Source: Pseudorhodoferax soli (GTDB lineage Bacteria > Pseudomonadota > Gammaproteobacteria > Burkholderiales > Burkholderiaceae_C). From it: a DNA stretch of 64,000 bases. The DNA lies in assembly GCF_003337555.1 (NCBI RefSeq), contig NZ_QPJK01000012.1, forward strand, positions 1-64,000. The letters are read 5' to 3'. The notes below the pieces were generated by a model. The model searched no databases. It saw only the letters and a program-made list of their open reading frames with translations, and was not told where the DNA came from. This document shows, one piece after another, positions 8,364 through 19,032 of this stretch. Within the stretch, counting starts at the first letter, position 1; every line of letters begins with the position of its first letter. A program made the translations under genes and the position numbers.

Positions 8364-10301
8364 ATGGAACGCAGAGAGTTCGGCAAGCGCGTGGGCATGT
8401 GGTCGGTGGCCCTGTCCGGTCCCAGTGTGCTGGCCGCCTGCGGCGGTGGCGACGATACCGCTCCTGCCCCGGAGACCCCCGCGCTGGCACCGCTGCCCAC
8501 GCGCCTGTTCGCCGAAGACCGCCTGGTGCTCAGCGAGCCCATGCTGCAGTTACCCGGCACAGACAGCGTGCGCGTGGTCTGGTTCACCGAGTTCGAAGGC
8601 CAGGGCCATGCCGTGCGCTACGGCGCGGAACTGGACCGCGAAGTCGCCGCCAGCACCACCAAGATGAGCCGCATGTACGAGGATGCGTCCTCGCAGGTCA
8701 CCGGTCGCAGCTTTGCCGGCGTGACCGAGCGCGACATCTGGCGCCACGAGGCAACCGTCACGGGACTGAAGGCCGGCGAGCGCCTGCCCTACGTGGCCGT
8801 CAGCCAGAACGACGGCCAGGGCCTGCGCAGCGCGCAGAACCAGCTGCAGCCGCTGCCGGCGGCGGGCCAGGCCACCCGCCTGCTGCTGACCTCCGACCTG
8901 CAGCTCAAGAAAATGGCCTCGGCCAACTACGCGCAGGTCGCGGCCACCATGGCCCCCATCGACGGCGTTCTCTTCGCGGGCGACCTCGTCAACGTGCCGA
9001 ACCGCGCCTCGGAGTGGTTCGACTACAGCCTGCTCAACAACCCGCCGTTCTTCGCGGCGCTGCAGGGCACCATGCGCAAGTGGCAGCCGACCTCGACCTA
9101 CGAGGGCGGGGCGCTGCTGCAAAACGCCTGGATCTATCCGATCCTGGGCAACCACGAGTACTCGGGCCGCTGGCTGCCGCAGGCCAACAACCTGAACACC
9201 ATGTTCAACGACCCGCAACCGCGCTGGTATGCCGAGATCCGCTACGAACAGGTGGCGGCCATTGTCAACCCCGGCAACGACGCTGCCGTGCGCGCGCGCT
9301 GGATCGCCGACAACTCCTTCGAGACCGTCTCGTACGAGGAGATCTTCACGCTGCCCGAAGGCCCCGAGGGCAAGCGCTACTACAGCCAGCGCATCGGCGA
9401 CGTGTTCCTGATCGCACTGGACGGCAACCGCATCTGGCGTGGCTGGGCCGCGTGCACGCGCGGCAAGTTCACCGAAGCCACGGCCGACATCAACAACCCC
9501 GAGGCCTGGGGCTTCGGCGACTTCCAGTTCTGGCCTTTCGCCCGGGGCTCGCAGCAGTTCGCGTGGCTGCAGGAACAGCTGGCCAGCGAGGCCTTCCGGA
9601 CGGCCAAGTACCGCATCGTGCTGGTGCACCAGTCGGTGTTCGGCCTGGGCGACAACGCCACGCCGGTCATGGCCCAGACCCAGGCCAGCTTCGACTACGA
9701 GGACGAGAACGGCGCGCGCCAGATCCTGGGGCCGCTGCCTTTTCCCATTTCGGCCGCGGTGTGGAACACGCAGATCAAGCCCATCGTGGACGCGGGCCGC
9801 ATGCGCTACATCAAGTACGACTACCCGCTGGCCGGCGACCTCTGGAAGAACGACATCGAGCCGCTGCTGGTGGCCGCTGGCGTGCAGCTGGTGCACATGG
9901 GCCATTCGCACCTGTGGTGCCGCGCCCAGGTGGGCGGCCTGCACTACATCGAGACCTCCAACGTGGGCAACAGCTATGGCGCCTACGTGGCCGATCTGGC
10001 ACCACGTCGCAGCGCCGCGCCGACACCGGCCAACACGGCCGGAGCGACAACCCTGACCTGGGTTGCCGACGACTACCCGCGCGAGGGCGACCCGCACGAC
10101 CGCAGCATGGCGCTGCCGACGCTGCGCCACCCGCAGGTCGAGCTGGCCGGCGCCGCCGGACCGGTGCCCTTCGTAACCAGCAACGACATCACGGTCTACA
10201 GCGTGTTCGACTCGGGCACCGGCCTGCTGGCCAGCTACGCCTTCGACACGCGCTACCCGGCGCGCGCGCCGTTCAAGTTCGACGAGTTCAGCCTGGCCTG
10301 A
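8364..10301 (+). CDS. Exported metallophosphoesterase, probable Tat lipoprotein
   Basis: This 645-aa protein starts MERREFGKRVG with a Tat-like twin arginine, then a hydrophobic stretch and lipobox LAAC, followed by a GGGDD linker. Calcineurin-like motifs are in order: SDLQ (about residue 178), GDLVN (206), GNHEYS (262), a VHQ near 424 and GHSH near 513. An N-terminal purple-acid-phosphatase-like beta domain (residues 50-160) is plausible from SVRVVWFTEFEG. The substrate is unknown. RBS GGAGG precedes the ATG. Its stop abuts that of katE. Confidence 0.85.
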   Translation: MERREFGKRVGMWSVALSGPSVLAACGGGDDTAPAPETPALAPLPTRLFAEDRLVLSEPMLQLPGTDSVRVVWFTEFEGQGHAVRYGAELDREVAASTTKMSRMYEDASSQVTGRSFAGVTERDIWRHEATVTGLKAGERLPYVAVSQNDGQGLRSAQNQLQPLPAAGQATRLLLTSDLQLKKMASANYAQVAATMAPIDGVLFAGDLVNVPNRASEWFDYSLLNNPPFFAALQGTMRKWQPTSTYEGGALLQNAWIYPILGNHEYSGRWLPQANNLNTMFNDPQPRWYAEIRYEQVAAIVNPGNDAAVRARWIADNSFETVSYEEIFTLPEGPEGKRYYSQRIGDVFLIALDGNRIWRGWAACTRGKFTEATADINNPEAWGFGDFQFWPFARGSQQFAWLQEQLASEAFRTAKYRIVLVHQSVFGLGDNATPVMAQTQASFDYEDENGARQILGPLPFPISAAVWNTQIKPIVDAGRMRYIKYDYPLAGDLWKNDIEPLLVAAGVQLVHMGHSHLWCRAQVGGLHYIETSNVGNSYGAYVADLAPRRSAAPTPANTAGATTLTWVADDYPREGDPHDRSMALPTLRHPQVELAGAAGPVPFVTSNDITVYSVFDSGTGLLASYAFDTRYPARAPFKFDEFSLA

Positions 10302-12485
<2,184 letters not shown>

Positions 12486-12489
12486 CGCC

Positions 12490-12582
12490 TCAGGCGTCCA
12501 CGCAGCAGGCGATGGCGCGGCCCACGGCCACCAATGCCAGCACGCCCACGATGCCCGCGACGGCCCAAACGACGAAGTCCAT
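12490..12582 (-). CDS. Possible 30-aa membrane peptide upstream of katE
   Basis: ATG at 12582 opens a 30-codon frame MDFVVWAVAGIVGVLALVAV followed by GRAIACCVDA, one hydrophobic helix with a Cys-Cys near the end. An AGGGG lies about 10 nt upstream. It ends 4 bp before the katE ATG, whose own GAGG lies within it, so coupling is possible. No family is recognised. It is supported by composition, RBS and position only. Confidence 0.4.
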   Translation of the reverse strand: MDFVVWAVAGIVGVLALVAVGRAIACCVDA

Positions 12583-12706
12583 GACCTGATCCCCTCTTGT
12601 ACGCAGTGACGATGCGCACAAGGCTAAGCGTGCGCCGGGGCGGGCCCAGTAGTTGCCCGCTTCAGCGCGCTGTGGGACCAGCCTGCAAGTGCCGGTAGGA
12701 GACCAA

Positions 12707-13399
12707 CTACAGCAGCGCAGCAGCCTCGGCCAGCGAATCGACCCAGCCATCGGCATCGACCGCCCGCACCGGCTGGCCGTGGTTGTAGCCATAGCTCACC
12801 AGCACCACCGGGCAGCCGGCCGCGCGCGCGGCCCGGGCGTCGTTGCTGGAGTCGCCCAGCATCAGCGTGCGCGCCGGCGCACTGTCCAGCGCCTCGCAGG
12901 TGCGCAGCAGCGGCAGGGGGTCGGGTTTCTTGCGCGGGAAGGCGTCGCCGCCGAACACCTGCGAGAAGAAACCATCGAGCCCCTTGTCGCGCAGCAGTGC
13001 GCGTGCGAAACCTGTGGGCTTGTTGGTCAGGCAGGCCAGCGCCAGGCCACGCGCCTGGAGCGCGCGCAGGCCCTCGACGACGCCGGGGTACACCCGTGAA
13101 TGGCGGCCGTTCACATCCGGGTAGTGGCGCTGGTAGCTGGCCCAGGCCGCGTCGTACAGGCCAGGGTCGGCCTGCACGCGGGCCAGCACGCTGCGGATCA
13201 GGTGCTCCGAGCCCTTGCCCACCATGTCGGCCACGGCGGCGGCGGGCACGGCGGGCAGGGCAAGGTCGGCCAGCATGCGGTCCAGCGCGGCGCTGAAGTC
13301 GCCGAGCGTGTCGACCATGGTGCCGTCGAGGTCGACGATGGCGGCTTGCAAGGGCGCTTGCAGGGCAAGCGTGGAAGTCGGGGAAGGGTCGGGCAGCAT
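12707..13399 (-). CDS. gph: Phosphoglycolate phosphatase (HAD family)
   Basis: This 230-aa HAD hydrolase dephosphorylates 2-phosphoglycolate arising from DNA repair. Motif I is VDLDGTMVDT (Asp23, Asp25), motif II is CLTNKPTGFA, motif III/IV is KPDP...MLGDSSND. The substrate call rests on the VDTLGDF and GKGSEHLI signatures of Gph. In many relatives gph neighbours trpE or rpe. Here it lies some 6 kb from trpE. The N-terminal 18 residues are low-complexity, and the start may lie further in. Confidence 0.9.
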   Translation of the reverse strand: MLPDPSPTSTLALQAPLQAAIVDLDGTMVDTLGDFSAALDRMLADLALPAVPAAAVADMVGKGSEHLIRSVLARVQADPGLYDAAWASYQRHYPDVNGRHSRVYPGVVEGLRALQARGLALACLTNKPTGFARALLRDKGLDGFFSQVFGGDAFPRKKPDPLPLLRTCEALDSAPARTLMLGDSSNDARAARAAGCPVVLVSYGYNHGQPVRAVDADGWVDSLAEAAALL

Positions 13400-13455
13400 G
13401 CGGGTTCTCGGGCGGTGGGCTCCGGTCGGAGGCTCCCCGATTCTCGCGCGAGGCC

Positions 13456-14274
13456 TCAGCCCGGCTTGAGCTGCCGGTAGACCTCTTGCGAGACCTGCAT
13501 GAGCACGTCGCGGCCGGCGTCGGCCGAGATGGCGTAGCCGAAGTGGTTTTCGACCCAGTAGAAGACGTTCACCGCGCCGTCCTGGCCGAAGCGGAATGCG
13601 GCGTCGGCCTGGCCCACTTCGCGCGTGACGTACAGCGTCAGGCGCCGGCCGTCCTCGGCGCCGTACATGAACTGCGCCACCGGGCCGCTCTCTCCCGGCA
13701 GCAGGCGGCCGCCGATCAGCGCGTAGCCCAGCGGCGCCAGCGCGGGTGCGCGCACCGCGGCGCCCATGCGGCGCGTGAGCCAGGTGACCAGAGCCTGCTC
13801 CTGGTCTGCGCCCACTTCCACGGGGCGGCGCTTGTCGGGGCTGTAGACCGCATGCGCGACGGCCGCGCGCTGCGCGAAGCCGGTCAACGCGGGCCCGCTG
13901 GCCGCCATCCGGGACACCGCGCCGGCCTCTACCATGCCGCGCAGCGACCAGGCTGCGCCCGCACTCACCGTGGCGACGAGCAGGCCGGCCGCCAGGCTGC
14001 GCCAGGGGAAGGCCGCGCGCGCCGGCGGCAGGGCCAGGTCCAGCGGCACGGGTTCCTCGCGCACCGGATCGAGCAGGCCGCGCAGCAGCGCGTTCTGCTG
14101 CTGCCAGGCCTGCACGCGCGCCTGCGCCTCGGGGTGCGCGGCCAGGAACTGCGCGACCTGCGCCTGCCGCTCGGGCGGCAGCTGGCGGTCCGCGCAGGCG
14201 TGCAGGTCGGCCTCGGTGATCGGCGGCGGCGCGCCCGCGGCGCTGGGGTGGAGTCGGGGGTCGTCCATGGTCAT
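13456..14274 (-). CDS. Membrane anti-sigma factor paired with the upstream ECF sigma factor
   Basis: This 272-aa protein has a cytosolic N-terminal part with a zinc-finger-like HACADRQL motif (residues 25-32), one membrane helix (about 92-110) and a periplasmic C-terminal domain. The layout is that of RsiW/ChrR-like anti-sigma factors (COG5662). ATG at 14274 overlaps the sigma-factor stop by 4 bp. It would hold the sigma factor at the membrane until a signal arrives. The signal is not visible. Confidence 0.88.
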   Translation of the reverse strand: MTMDDPRLHPSAAGAPPPITEADLHACADRQLPPERQAQVAQFLAAHPEAQARVQAWQQQNALLRGLLDPVREEPVPLDLALPPARAAFPWRSLAAGLLVATVSAGAAWSLRGMVEAGAVSRMAASGPALTGFAQRAAVAHAVYSPDKRRPVEVGADQEQALVTWLTRRMGAAVRAPALAPLGYALIGGRLLPGESGPVAQFMYGAEDGRRLTLYVTREVGQADAAFRFGQDGAVNVFYWVENHFGYAISADAGRDVLMQVSQEVYRQLKPG

Positions 14275-14801
14275 TTCACGCGTCGGAGGCGGTCGGCCGT
14301 CGTGTCCGGGCGCCCGGCGTCCGGCCCCTGGAGTTCTTGCTGCAGGCGGGCGCGGGCGCGCGACAGGCGCGACATCACGGTGCCCACGGGCACGCCGATG
14401 GCGCTGGCCACCTCCTGGTAGCTCAGCTCCTCGACCGCCACCAGCAGCAGCACCTCGCGGTGTTCGGGCGGCAGGCGCTGCAGCACGCGATCGAGGTCGC
14501 GCAGTTCCAGTGCATCGGTCTGCTGCGGGCGCTGCGGCTGCTCTGGCAGCGCGTCGCCGGCACTGTCCTCGGGCCGGCTGCGCTGGGCGCGCAGCCGGTC
14601 GACGAACTGGTTGTGCATGATGCCGAACAGCCACGCCCGGACCTCGCCATGCCGGCGCCACAGCGCAAAGCGCGCGCAGGCGCGCTCCAGCGTGTCCTGC
14701 ACCAGGTCGTCCGCACGGTCGCGCTCGCCCACCAGCCCGCGCGCGTAGCGGCGCAGGCTGGGGATGCAGGCCACGATCTCGGCTTCGTCCTGGGAGCGCA
14801 T
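14271..14801 (-). CDS. ECF-family RNA polymerase sigma factor
   Basis: This 176-aa sigma factor has region 2 (residues about 10-75, with DDLVQDTLERA and RAWLFGIMHNQFVDRLR) and region 4 (about 120-165, with LPPEHREVLLLVAVEELSYQEVASAIGVPVGTVMSRLSRAR). The ATG at 14801 is preferred over a TTG three codons upstream. It lies 28 bp downstream of the secreted-protein gene and overlaps the anti-sigma gene, making a three-gene unit. A GGAATAA/CGTC-type promoter upstream of the first gene suggests autoregulation. Confidence 0.93.
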   Translation of the reverse strand: MRSQDEAEIVACIPSLRRYARGLVGERDRADDLVQDTLERACARFALWRRHGEVRAWLFGIMHNQFVDRLRAQRSRPEDSAGDALPEQPQRPQQTDALELRDLDRVLQRLPPEHREVLLLVAVEELSYQEVASAIGVPVGTVMSRLSRARARLQQELQGPDAGRPDTTADRLRRVK

Positions 14802-14829
14802 GGGCGCCAAGTGTCGGCGGTCCGGCCGC

Positions 14830-15204
14830 TCACTTCACGGTGTGCCAGATGTCCTTGAAGTTGTCGCCCGTCGCATCGCCGGCCTTCTTGTCGGGCGCAT
14901 AGGTGTAGACCGGCTTGCCCTTGTAGGCCCACTGCTTGGCACCGTCGTCGCGCGTGACCACGCTGAGGTCTCCGGCGGGCTTGGCGTCGGCATCGGCCAT
15001 CGCCGGCGGCCACAGCGTGGCGCAGGGGCCGTTGCACACGCTCTTGCCGCTGCCGGCCGTGTCCTTGTCGAAGGTGTACAGCGTCATGCCGCTGGCATTG
15101 ACGAGCATGCCGCCGGCCATCTTGGGCGCGGGCTCGGCCTGGGCCGGCAGCGTGAAGGCGGCGGTGAGCGCCAGGGCGAGTGTGCAAGCGAGGCGGGTGT
15201 TCAT
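14830..15204 (-). CDS. Secreted COG4315-type repeat protein
   Basis: This 124-aa protein has a Sec signal peptide (cleavage likely after PAQA, residue 23) and no lipobox cysteine. Two copies of the COG4315 repeat follow, with GMTLYTFDKDTAGSGKSVC (about 39-57) and GKPVYTYAPDKKAGDATGD (about 99-117). Four aromatic-rich strands and a Cys pair (SVCNGPCATLWPP) are conserved in this predicted lipoprotein family. Function is unknown. Its place as first gene of an ECF sigma/anti-sigma operon suggests an envelope-stress role. Confidence 0.8.
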   Translation of the reverse strand: MNTRLACTLALALTAAFTLPAQAEPAPKMAGGMLVNASGMTLYTFDKDTAGSGKSVCNGPCATLWPPAMADADAKPAGDLSVVTRDDGAKQWAYKGKPVYTYAPDKKAGDATGDNFKDIWHTVK

Positions 15205-15242
15205 GGTTGCGGTCTCCGCAGGGGTTGAGGAACACCGGCATG

Positions 15243-15268
15243 GACGGATGGCAGCGTGCGCTTATTCC
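15243..15268 (-). promoter_or_regulatory. Candidate ECF sigma promoter
   Basis: On the minus strand GGAATAA (15262-15268) and CGTC (15243-15246) are separated by 15 bp, which fits the common GGAAT/CGTC pattern of ECF promoters. It lies 39 bp upstream of the secreted-protein ATG, so the operon is probably driven by its own sigma factor. Confidence 0.55.
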
Positions 15269-15409
15269 ACCGCCCAGCAAAAAAATCTTCCTGCCAAAGC
15301 CTGCAGATCGCTCCAGTACACGCCGGCTCCGCGTCGGCTGGCGCACAAGCTGTGACAGTTCCGGCCACGCCGGCCATGTAGACTGCGCGGTTTTTTCGAA
15401 TTCGTCGGC

Positions 15410-16129
15410 ATGGTGCAAGCGTCACGGCACACAGGCACGCCCGACTCGGCACTGGTCCGTCTGCTGGCCCGCCTGGCCGGGTCGGACGTGCGCCCCTCCT
15501 CGCAGGGCTTTGCGGACCGCCTGGGGCTTTGGCTCCGGTGGACCGACGCCATGCCGTTGTTCACGGCCTTGAAGGACGCGCCACAGCCAACGCCGGCCAC
15601 CGGCGACGCGGCCAAGGCGGCGGCATCGCTGCAGGCCACGGCCGGCGCCGCTGCGCGGCTGCGCACTGCCCTGGCCCGCGCCATCGCCGAGGAAACGGCG
15701 GCCGCCACGGTGGAGTTCCGTGCCCCGCCGGTGCCGCTGCCCGGCGAGGTCAAGGAGGCCACACCCGGCTTTCCGCCTTTCCGGCGCTGCGTGCTGGCGC
15801 GCCAGTCGGCCATGGCCGCGGGCATCGCGCCCCTGCGCGGGCGCCTGCGCATGGCCTTGTCGGCGCGCTCGCCGGCGCTGGCACGCCTGGCGACGGTGGA
15901 CACGGTGCTGGAGCAGGTCATCGGCAACCAGGAGCACCGGCTGCTGGCCGGCATCCCCAAGCTGCTGGAAAAGCGCTTCCGCCAGCTGCGCGATGCCAGC
16001 GGCGAGGATGCGGTGGAGGACTGGCCCCTGGTGTTCCAGCAGGAGGTGCAGAGCGTGCTGATGGCCGAACTGGATCTTCGTTGGCAACCGATCGAAGGGC
16101 TCATGAAGACCCTTCGTGCAAATCTTTGA
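15410..16129 (+). CDS. DUF3348 protein, first gene of the putative motor operon
   Basis: This 239-aa soluble, helix-rich protein has no signal peptide or membrane segment. The sequence (ALVRLLARLAGSDVRPSSQG at 14-33, RRCVLARQSAMAAGIAPLRG near 126, and a C-terminal DWPLVFQQEVQSVLMAELDLRW) matches my memory of the DUF3348 family, found next to DUF802 proteins in Burkholderiales. It is followed 21 bp later by the MotA-like gene. A cytoplasmic adaptor or regulatory role is conceivable, but function is unknown. Confidence 0.75.
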   Translation: MVQASRHTGTPDSALVRLLARLAGSDVRPSSQGFADRLGLWLRWTDAMPLFTALKDAPQPTPATGDAAKAAASLQATAGAAARLRTALARAIAEETAAATVEFRAPPVPLPGEVKEATPGFPPFRRCVLARQSAMAAGIAPLRGRLRMALSARSPALARLATVDTVLEQVIGNQEHRLLAGIPKLLEKRFRQLRDASGEDAVEDWPLVFQQEVQSVLMAELDLRWQPIEGLMKTLRANL

Positions 16130-16150
16130 GTTGAGAGGCAAGCAAGCTGC

Positions 16151-18955
16151 ATGAACCGAGTTCTCCACCACGCCGTCCTGCTCGCGGGACTGGCCTGCAT
16201 CGCCTGGGTCGGTGCCGGCTACGCGGACAGCAGCCATCTGCTGGCGCTGGCCGTCACTGCGCTGATCGGCGCGTTCTTCGTGTTCGGCGCGCTGGAACTG
16301 TGGCGCTTCCGCCAGGCCACCGACCAACTGAGCGGCGTGCTGGCCGCAAGCAGCACGCCGCCCGCGGCGCTGGGGCCTTGGCTGGAGCGCCTGCCCGCCA
16401 CGTTGCGCCACCCCGTGCGCCTGCGCATCGAAGGCCAGCGCGTGGCGCTGCCCGGCCCGGTGCTGACCCCTTACCTGGCAGGATTCCTGGTGCTGCTCGG
16501 CATGCTGGGCACCTTCCTCGGCATGGTGGTCACGTTGCGCGGCACGGGCCTGGCCCTGCAGGGTGCGACCGACCTGGCCAGCGTGCGCGCCGCGCTGGCC
16601 GCACCGGTGACCGGCCTGGGCGTGGCCTTCGGCACCTCGCTGGCCGGTGTGGCGGCTTCGGCCACGCTGGGCCTGGCGGCGGCGCTGGCAAGGCGTGAAC
16701 GCCTGGTGGCCGGCCAGCAGCTCGACCACCTGACGGGCACCACACTGCGCAGCTTCTCCGAGGCGCAGCGCCGCGACGACTCCTTCCAGCTGCTGCGCCA
16801 GCAAGCCGAGGCCATGCCCGCCCTCGTGGACAAGCTGGGCACGCTGGTGCAGGGCATGGAGCGCCAGAGCCAGCAGCTGCACGAGCGCCTGCTGGCCGAC
16901 CAGCAGGGCTTCCACAGCCGCACCGAGGCGGCCTACACGGGCCTCGCGGGTGCCGTGGACCGCTCGCTCAAGGACAGCCTGGCGGAAAGCGCACGCCTGG
17001 CCGGCGCCGCGATCCAGCCCGCGGTGGAGGCCACCATGGCCGGCGTGGCACGCGAGGCCGCGGCCCTGCACGCGGGCGCGGCCCAGGGCGTGCAGCAGCA
17101 GCTCGAGCAGCTGGCACAGCGCTTCGCCACCAGTGCCGAAGGCGTGTCCCGCGCCTGGACCGAGGCGCTGGCCGAGCAGCGCGCGACCCAGGCCCAGTTG
17201 GGCAACAGCCTGCAGACCGGCCTGGAGGGCTTCACGCAGAGCTTCGCGCAGCGCTCGGCCGCGCTCGTGGAACAGGTGTCGGACCAACTCGCCCGCAGCA
17301 CGGGCACGCTGGAGCAACGCTGGCACGACAGCCTGGCGCAGCATGCGCAGGCCAACGACACCCTGGCCAGCGGCACGCACGCCGCCCTGGCCGGCACCAC
17401 GGCCCAGTTCGCCGAGCACACGGCCGCGCTGCTGAAGACCGTCGAGCAGGCCCACGCCCAGCTGCAACAGCAGGTGGACCAGCGCGATGCAGCGCGCCTG
17501 GCGGCCTGGTCCGAGGCCCTGGCCCGGCACGAGCAGGCCACGCAGGCCCTGGCCGGCGACACGCAGCAGGCCCTGGCCGGCACGGCAGCGCAGTTCGCGC
17601 AGCACACGGCCACGCTGCTGCAGACCGTCGAACAGGCCCATGCCCAGCTGCAGCAGCAGGTGGATGCGCGCGACGCGCAGCGCCTGGCGGCCTGGACCGA
17701 AACACTGGCCGCGCACGAGCGCGCCACCCAGACGCTGGCCAGCGACACGCAGCAGGCTCTGGCCAGCACGGCCAACGGCTTCGGCGCCCATGCCGCGGCG
17801 CTGCAGCAAGGCGTGGCCCAGGCCCATGCCGACCTGCAGGCGCAGGCAGCAGCCCGCAACGCCGAACAGGCCGCGGCCTGGAGCGCCGCGCTGGCCCGGC
17901 ACGAGGCCGCGCAGCAGGCCCTGGCCAGCCACACCCGCGCGGCGCTGGAAGGCGCCACCAGCGGGTTCGTCGAGCAGGTGGCCACCCTGCAGCAGCAGGT
18001 GGCAGAGCGCGACAGCGACCGCCTGGCGGCCTGGACCGCCGCACTGGCCCGGCACGAGCACAGCACCCAGGCCCATGGCCAGGAGACGCGCCAGGCCCTG
18101 GCCAGCGCGGCCGACGGCTTCTCGCACCATGCCGCCGTGCTGCAGGCCACCGTGGCCCAGGCCCATGCCGATCTGCAGACGCAGGCCGGCGCGCGCGATG
18201 CCGAGCGCCTGGCCAGCTGGAACACCACGCTGACCACCATGGCCGACCAGCTGTCGGCCCAGTGGCGCGAGGCCAGCGACCATGCACTGGCACAGCAGCA
18301 GCGCATCTGCACCGCGCTGGCCGAAACCGCCCAGGCCATGGGCGAGCGTGCCGAGGCCCAGGCCAGCGCCACCGTGGCCGAGATCGGCCGCCTGGTCGAC
18401 GCCGCGGCCGAAGCGCCGCGCGCTGCCGCCGAGGTCATCGCCGAACTGCGCGACAAGCTGACCGACAGCATGGCCCGCGACAACGCCATGCTGGACGAAC
18501 GCGCCCGCGTGCTGGACACGCTGCGCACGCTGCTGGACGCGGTGAACCACGCCTCCAGCGAACAGCGCGCCGCCATCGACGCGCTGGTCTCGGGCTCCGC
18601 CGAACTGCTGGAACGGGCGGGCGAGCGCTTCGCGGCCCAGGTCGCGGACCAGGGCAGCCGCCTGGCCGAGTCCGCCGCCCAGCTCGGCGCGGGTGCGGCA
18701 GAGGTCGCCAGCCTGGGCGAGGCCTTCGGCGCCGCCGTGCAGCTGTTCAGCGAGTCCAACACCCAGCTGGGCGCGCACCTGGCGCAGGTCGACGAGACGC
18801 TGGGCAAATCGATCGCGCGCAGCGACGAGCAGCTAGCCTACTACGTGGCCCAGGCGCGCGAGGTGATCGACCTCTCGCTGCTGTCGCAGAAGCAGATCGT
18901 GGAAGACCTGCAGCGCCTGGCCAGCGAGCGCAGCGCGCAGGCGGCTGAAGCATGA
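16151..18955 (+). CDS. DUF802 protein: MotA/TolQ/ExbB-like channel with a very long coiled-coil tail
   Basis: This 934-aa inner-membrane protein has predicted helices at about 5-24, 29-52, 107-129 and 150-180. The core LVLLGMLGTFLGMVVTLRG plus APVTGLGVAFGTSLAGVA (Thr162) matches the TolQ/ExbB/MotA proton-channel motif. From about residue 200 to the end it is Ala/Gln/Glu-rich helix, including five tandem 62-residue repeats (DUF802). If extended, the tail could reach roughly 100 nm (inference). ZorA of Zorya has the same plan. The stop overlaps the next small frame as ATGA. Confidence 0.85.
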   Translation: MNRVLHHAVLLAGLACIAWVGAGYADSSHLLALAVTALIGAFFVFGALELWRFRQATDQLSGVLAASSTPPAALGPWLERLPATLRHPVRLRIEGQRVALPGPVLTPYLAGFLVLLGMLGTFLGMVVTLRGTGLALQGATDLASVRAALAAPVTGLGVAFGTSLAGVAASATLGLAAALARRERLVAGQQLDHLTGTTLRSFSEAQRRDDSFQLLRQQAEAMPALVDKLGTLVQGMERQSQQLHERLLADQQGFHSRTEAAYTGLAGAVDRSLKDSLAESARLAGAAIQPAVEATMAGVAREAAALHAGAAQGVQQQLEQLAQRFATSAEGVSRAWTEALAEQRATQAQLGNSLQTGLEGFTQSFAQRSAALVEQVSDQLARSTGTLEQRWHDSLAQHAQANDTLASGTHAALAGTTAQFAEHTAALLKTVEQAHAQLQQQVDQRDAARLAAWSEALARHEQATQALAGDTQQALAGTAAQFAQHTATLLQTVEQAHAQLQQQVDARDAQRLAAWTETLAAHERATQTLASDTQQALASTANGFGAHAAALQQGVAQAHADLQAQAAARNAEQAAAWSAALARHEAAQQALASHTRAALEGATSGFVEQVATLQQQVAERDSDRLAAWTAALARHEHSTQAHGQETRQALASAADGFSHHAAVLQATVAQAHADLQTQAGARDAERLASWNTTLTTMADQLSAQWREASDHALAQQQRICTALAETAQAMGERAEAQASATVAEIGRLVDAAAEAPRAAAEVIAELRDKLTDSMARDNAMLDERARVLDTLRTLLDAVNHASSEQRAAIDALVSGSAELLERAGERFAAQVADQGSRLAESAAQLGAGAAEVASLGEAFGAAVQLFSESNTQLGAHLAQVDETLGKSIARSDEQLAYYVAQAREVIDLSLLSQKQIVEDLQRLASERSAQAAEA
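17309..18205 (+). repeat. Five tandem 62-codon repeats within the DUF802 gene
   Basis: Units cover protein residues 387-448, 449-510, 511-572, 573-623 and 624-685. Each opens near RLAAW and holds an A-Q-A-L-A-x-x-T-x-x-A-L segment and an ending like QAHAQLQQQV. The fourth unit lacks exactly 11 residues, one hendecad step, so the coiled-coil register is kept. DNA identity between units is high but imperfect. Confidence 0.85.
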
Positions 18956-19032
18956 GCGCCGCGCCGGGCCGCCCCAAGCAAGCTCGCTCCCCCTCGGGGG
19001 GACAGGCCGCAGGCAGAAGGGGGCGCCAATGA
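18952..19032 (+). other. 26-codon bridging frame in a GC-rich intergenic repeat, coupled at both ends
   Basis: ATG at 18952 overlaps the DUF802 stop (ATGA), and the frame ends at TGA 19030-19032, which overlaps the ATG of the OmpA gene (ATGA). The peptide begins MSAAPGRPKQARSPSGG and is basic. The DNA (GGGCCGCCCCAAGC...CCCCCTCGGGGGG) resembles a short repeat that I recall as frequent in Comamonadaceae genomes. It most likely keeps ribosomes moving between the two motor genes rather than making a useful protein. Confidence 0.6.

Noticed and set aside
12649-12710. GTAGTTG...CAACTAC inverted repeat as a terminator of gph
   Set aside because: The arms are 7 bp with a loop of about 48 nt and no U-run, so it is not convincing.
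17309-18205. CRISPR-like or satellite array
   Set aside because: The repeats are 186 bp, in frame and coding, without unique spacers.
15422-18778. A 1118-codon open frame on the minus strand opposite the DUF802 gene
   Set aside because: It is a shadow of the GC-rich, repeat-bearing plus-strand gene. Its translation is rich in Gly/Arg/His/Gln without domains, while the plus frame has membrane helices, channel motifs and coiled coil.
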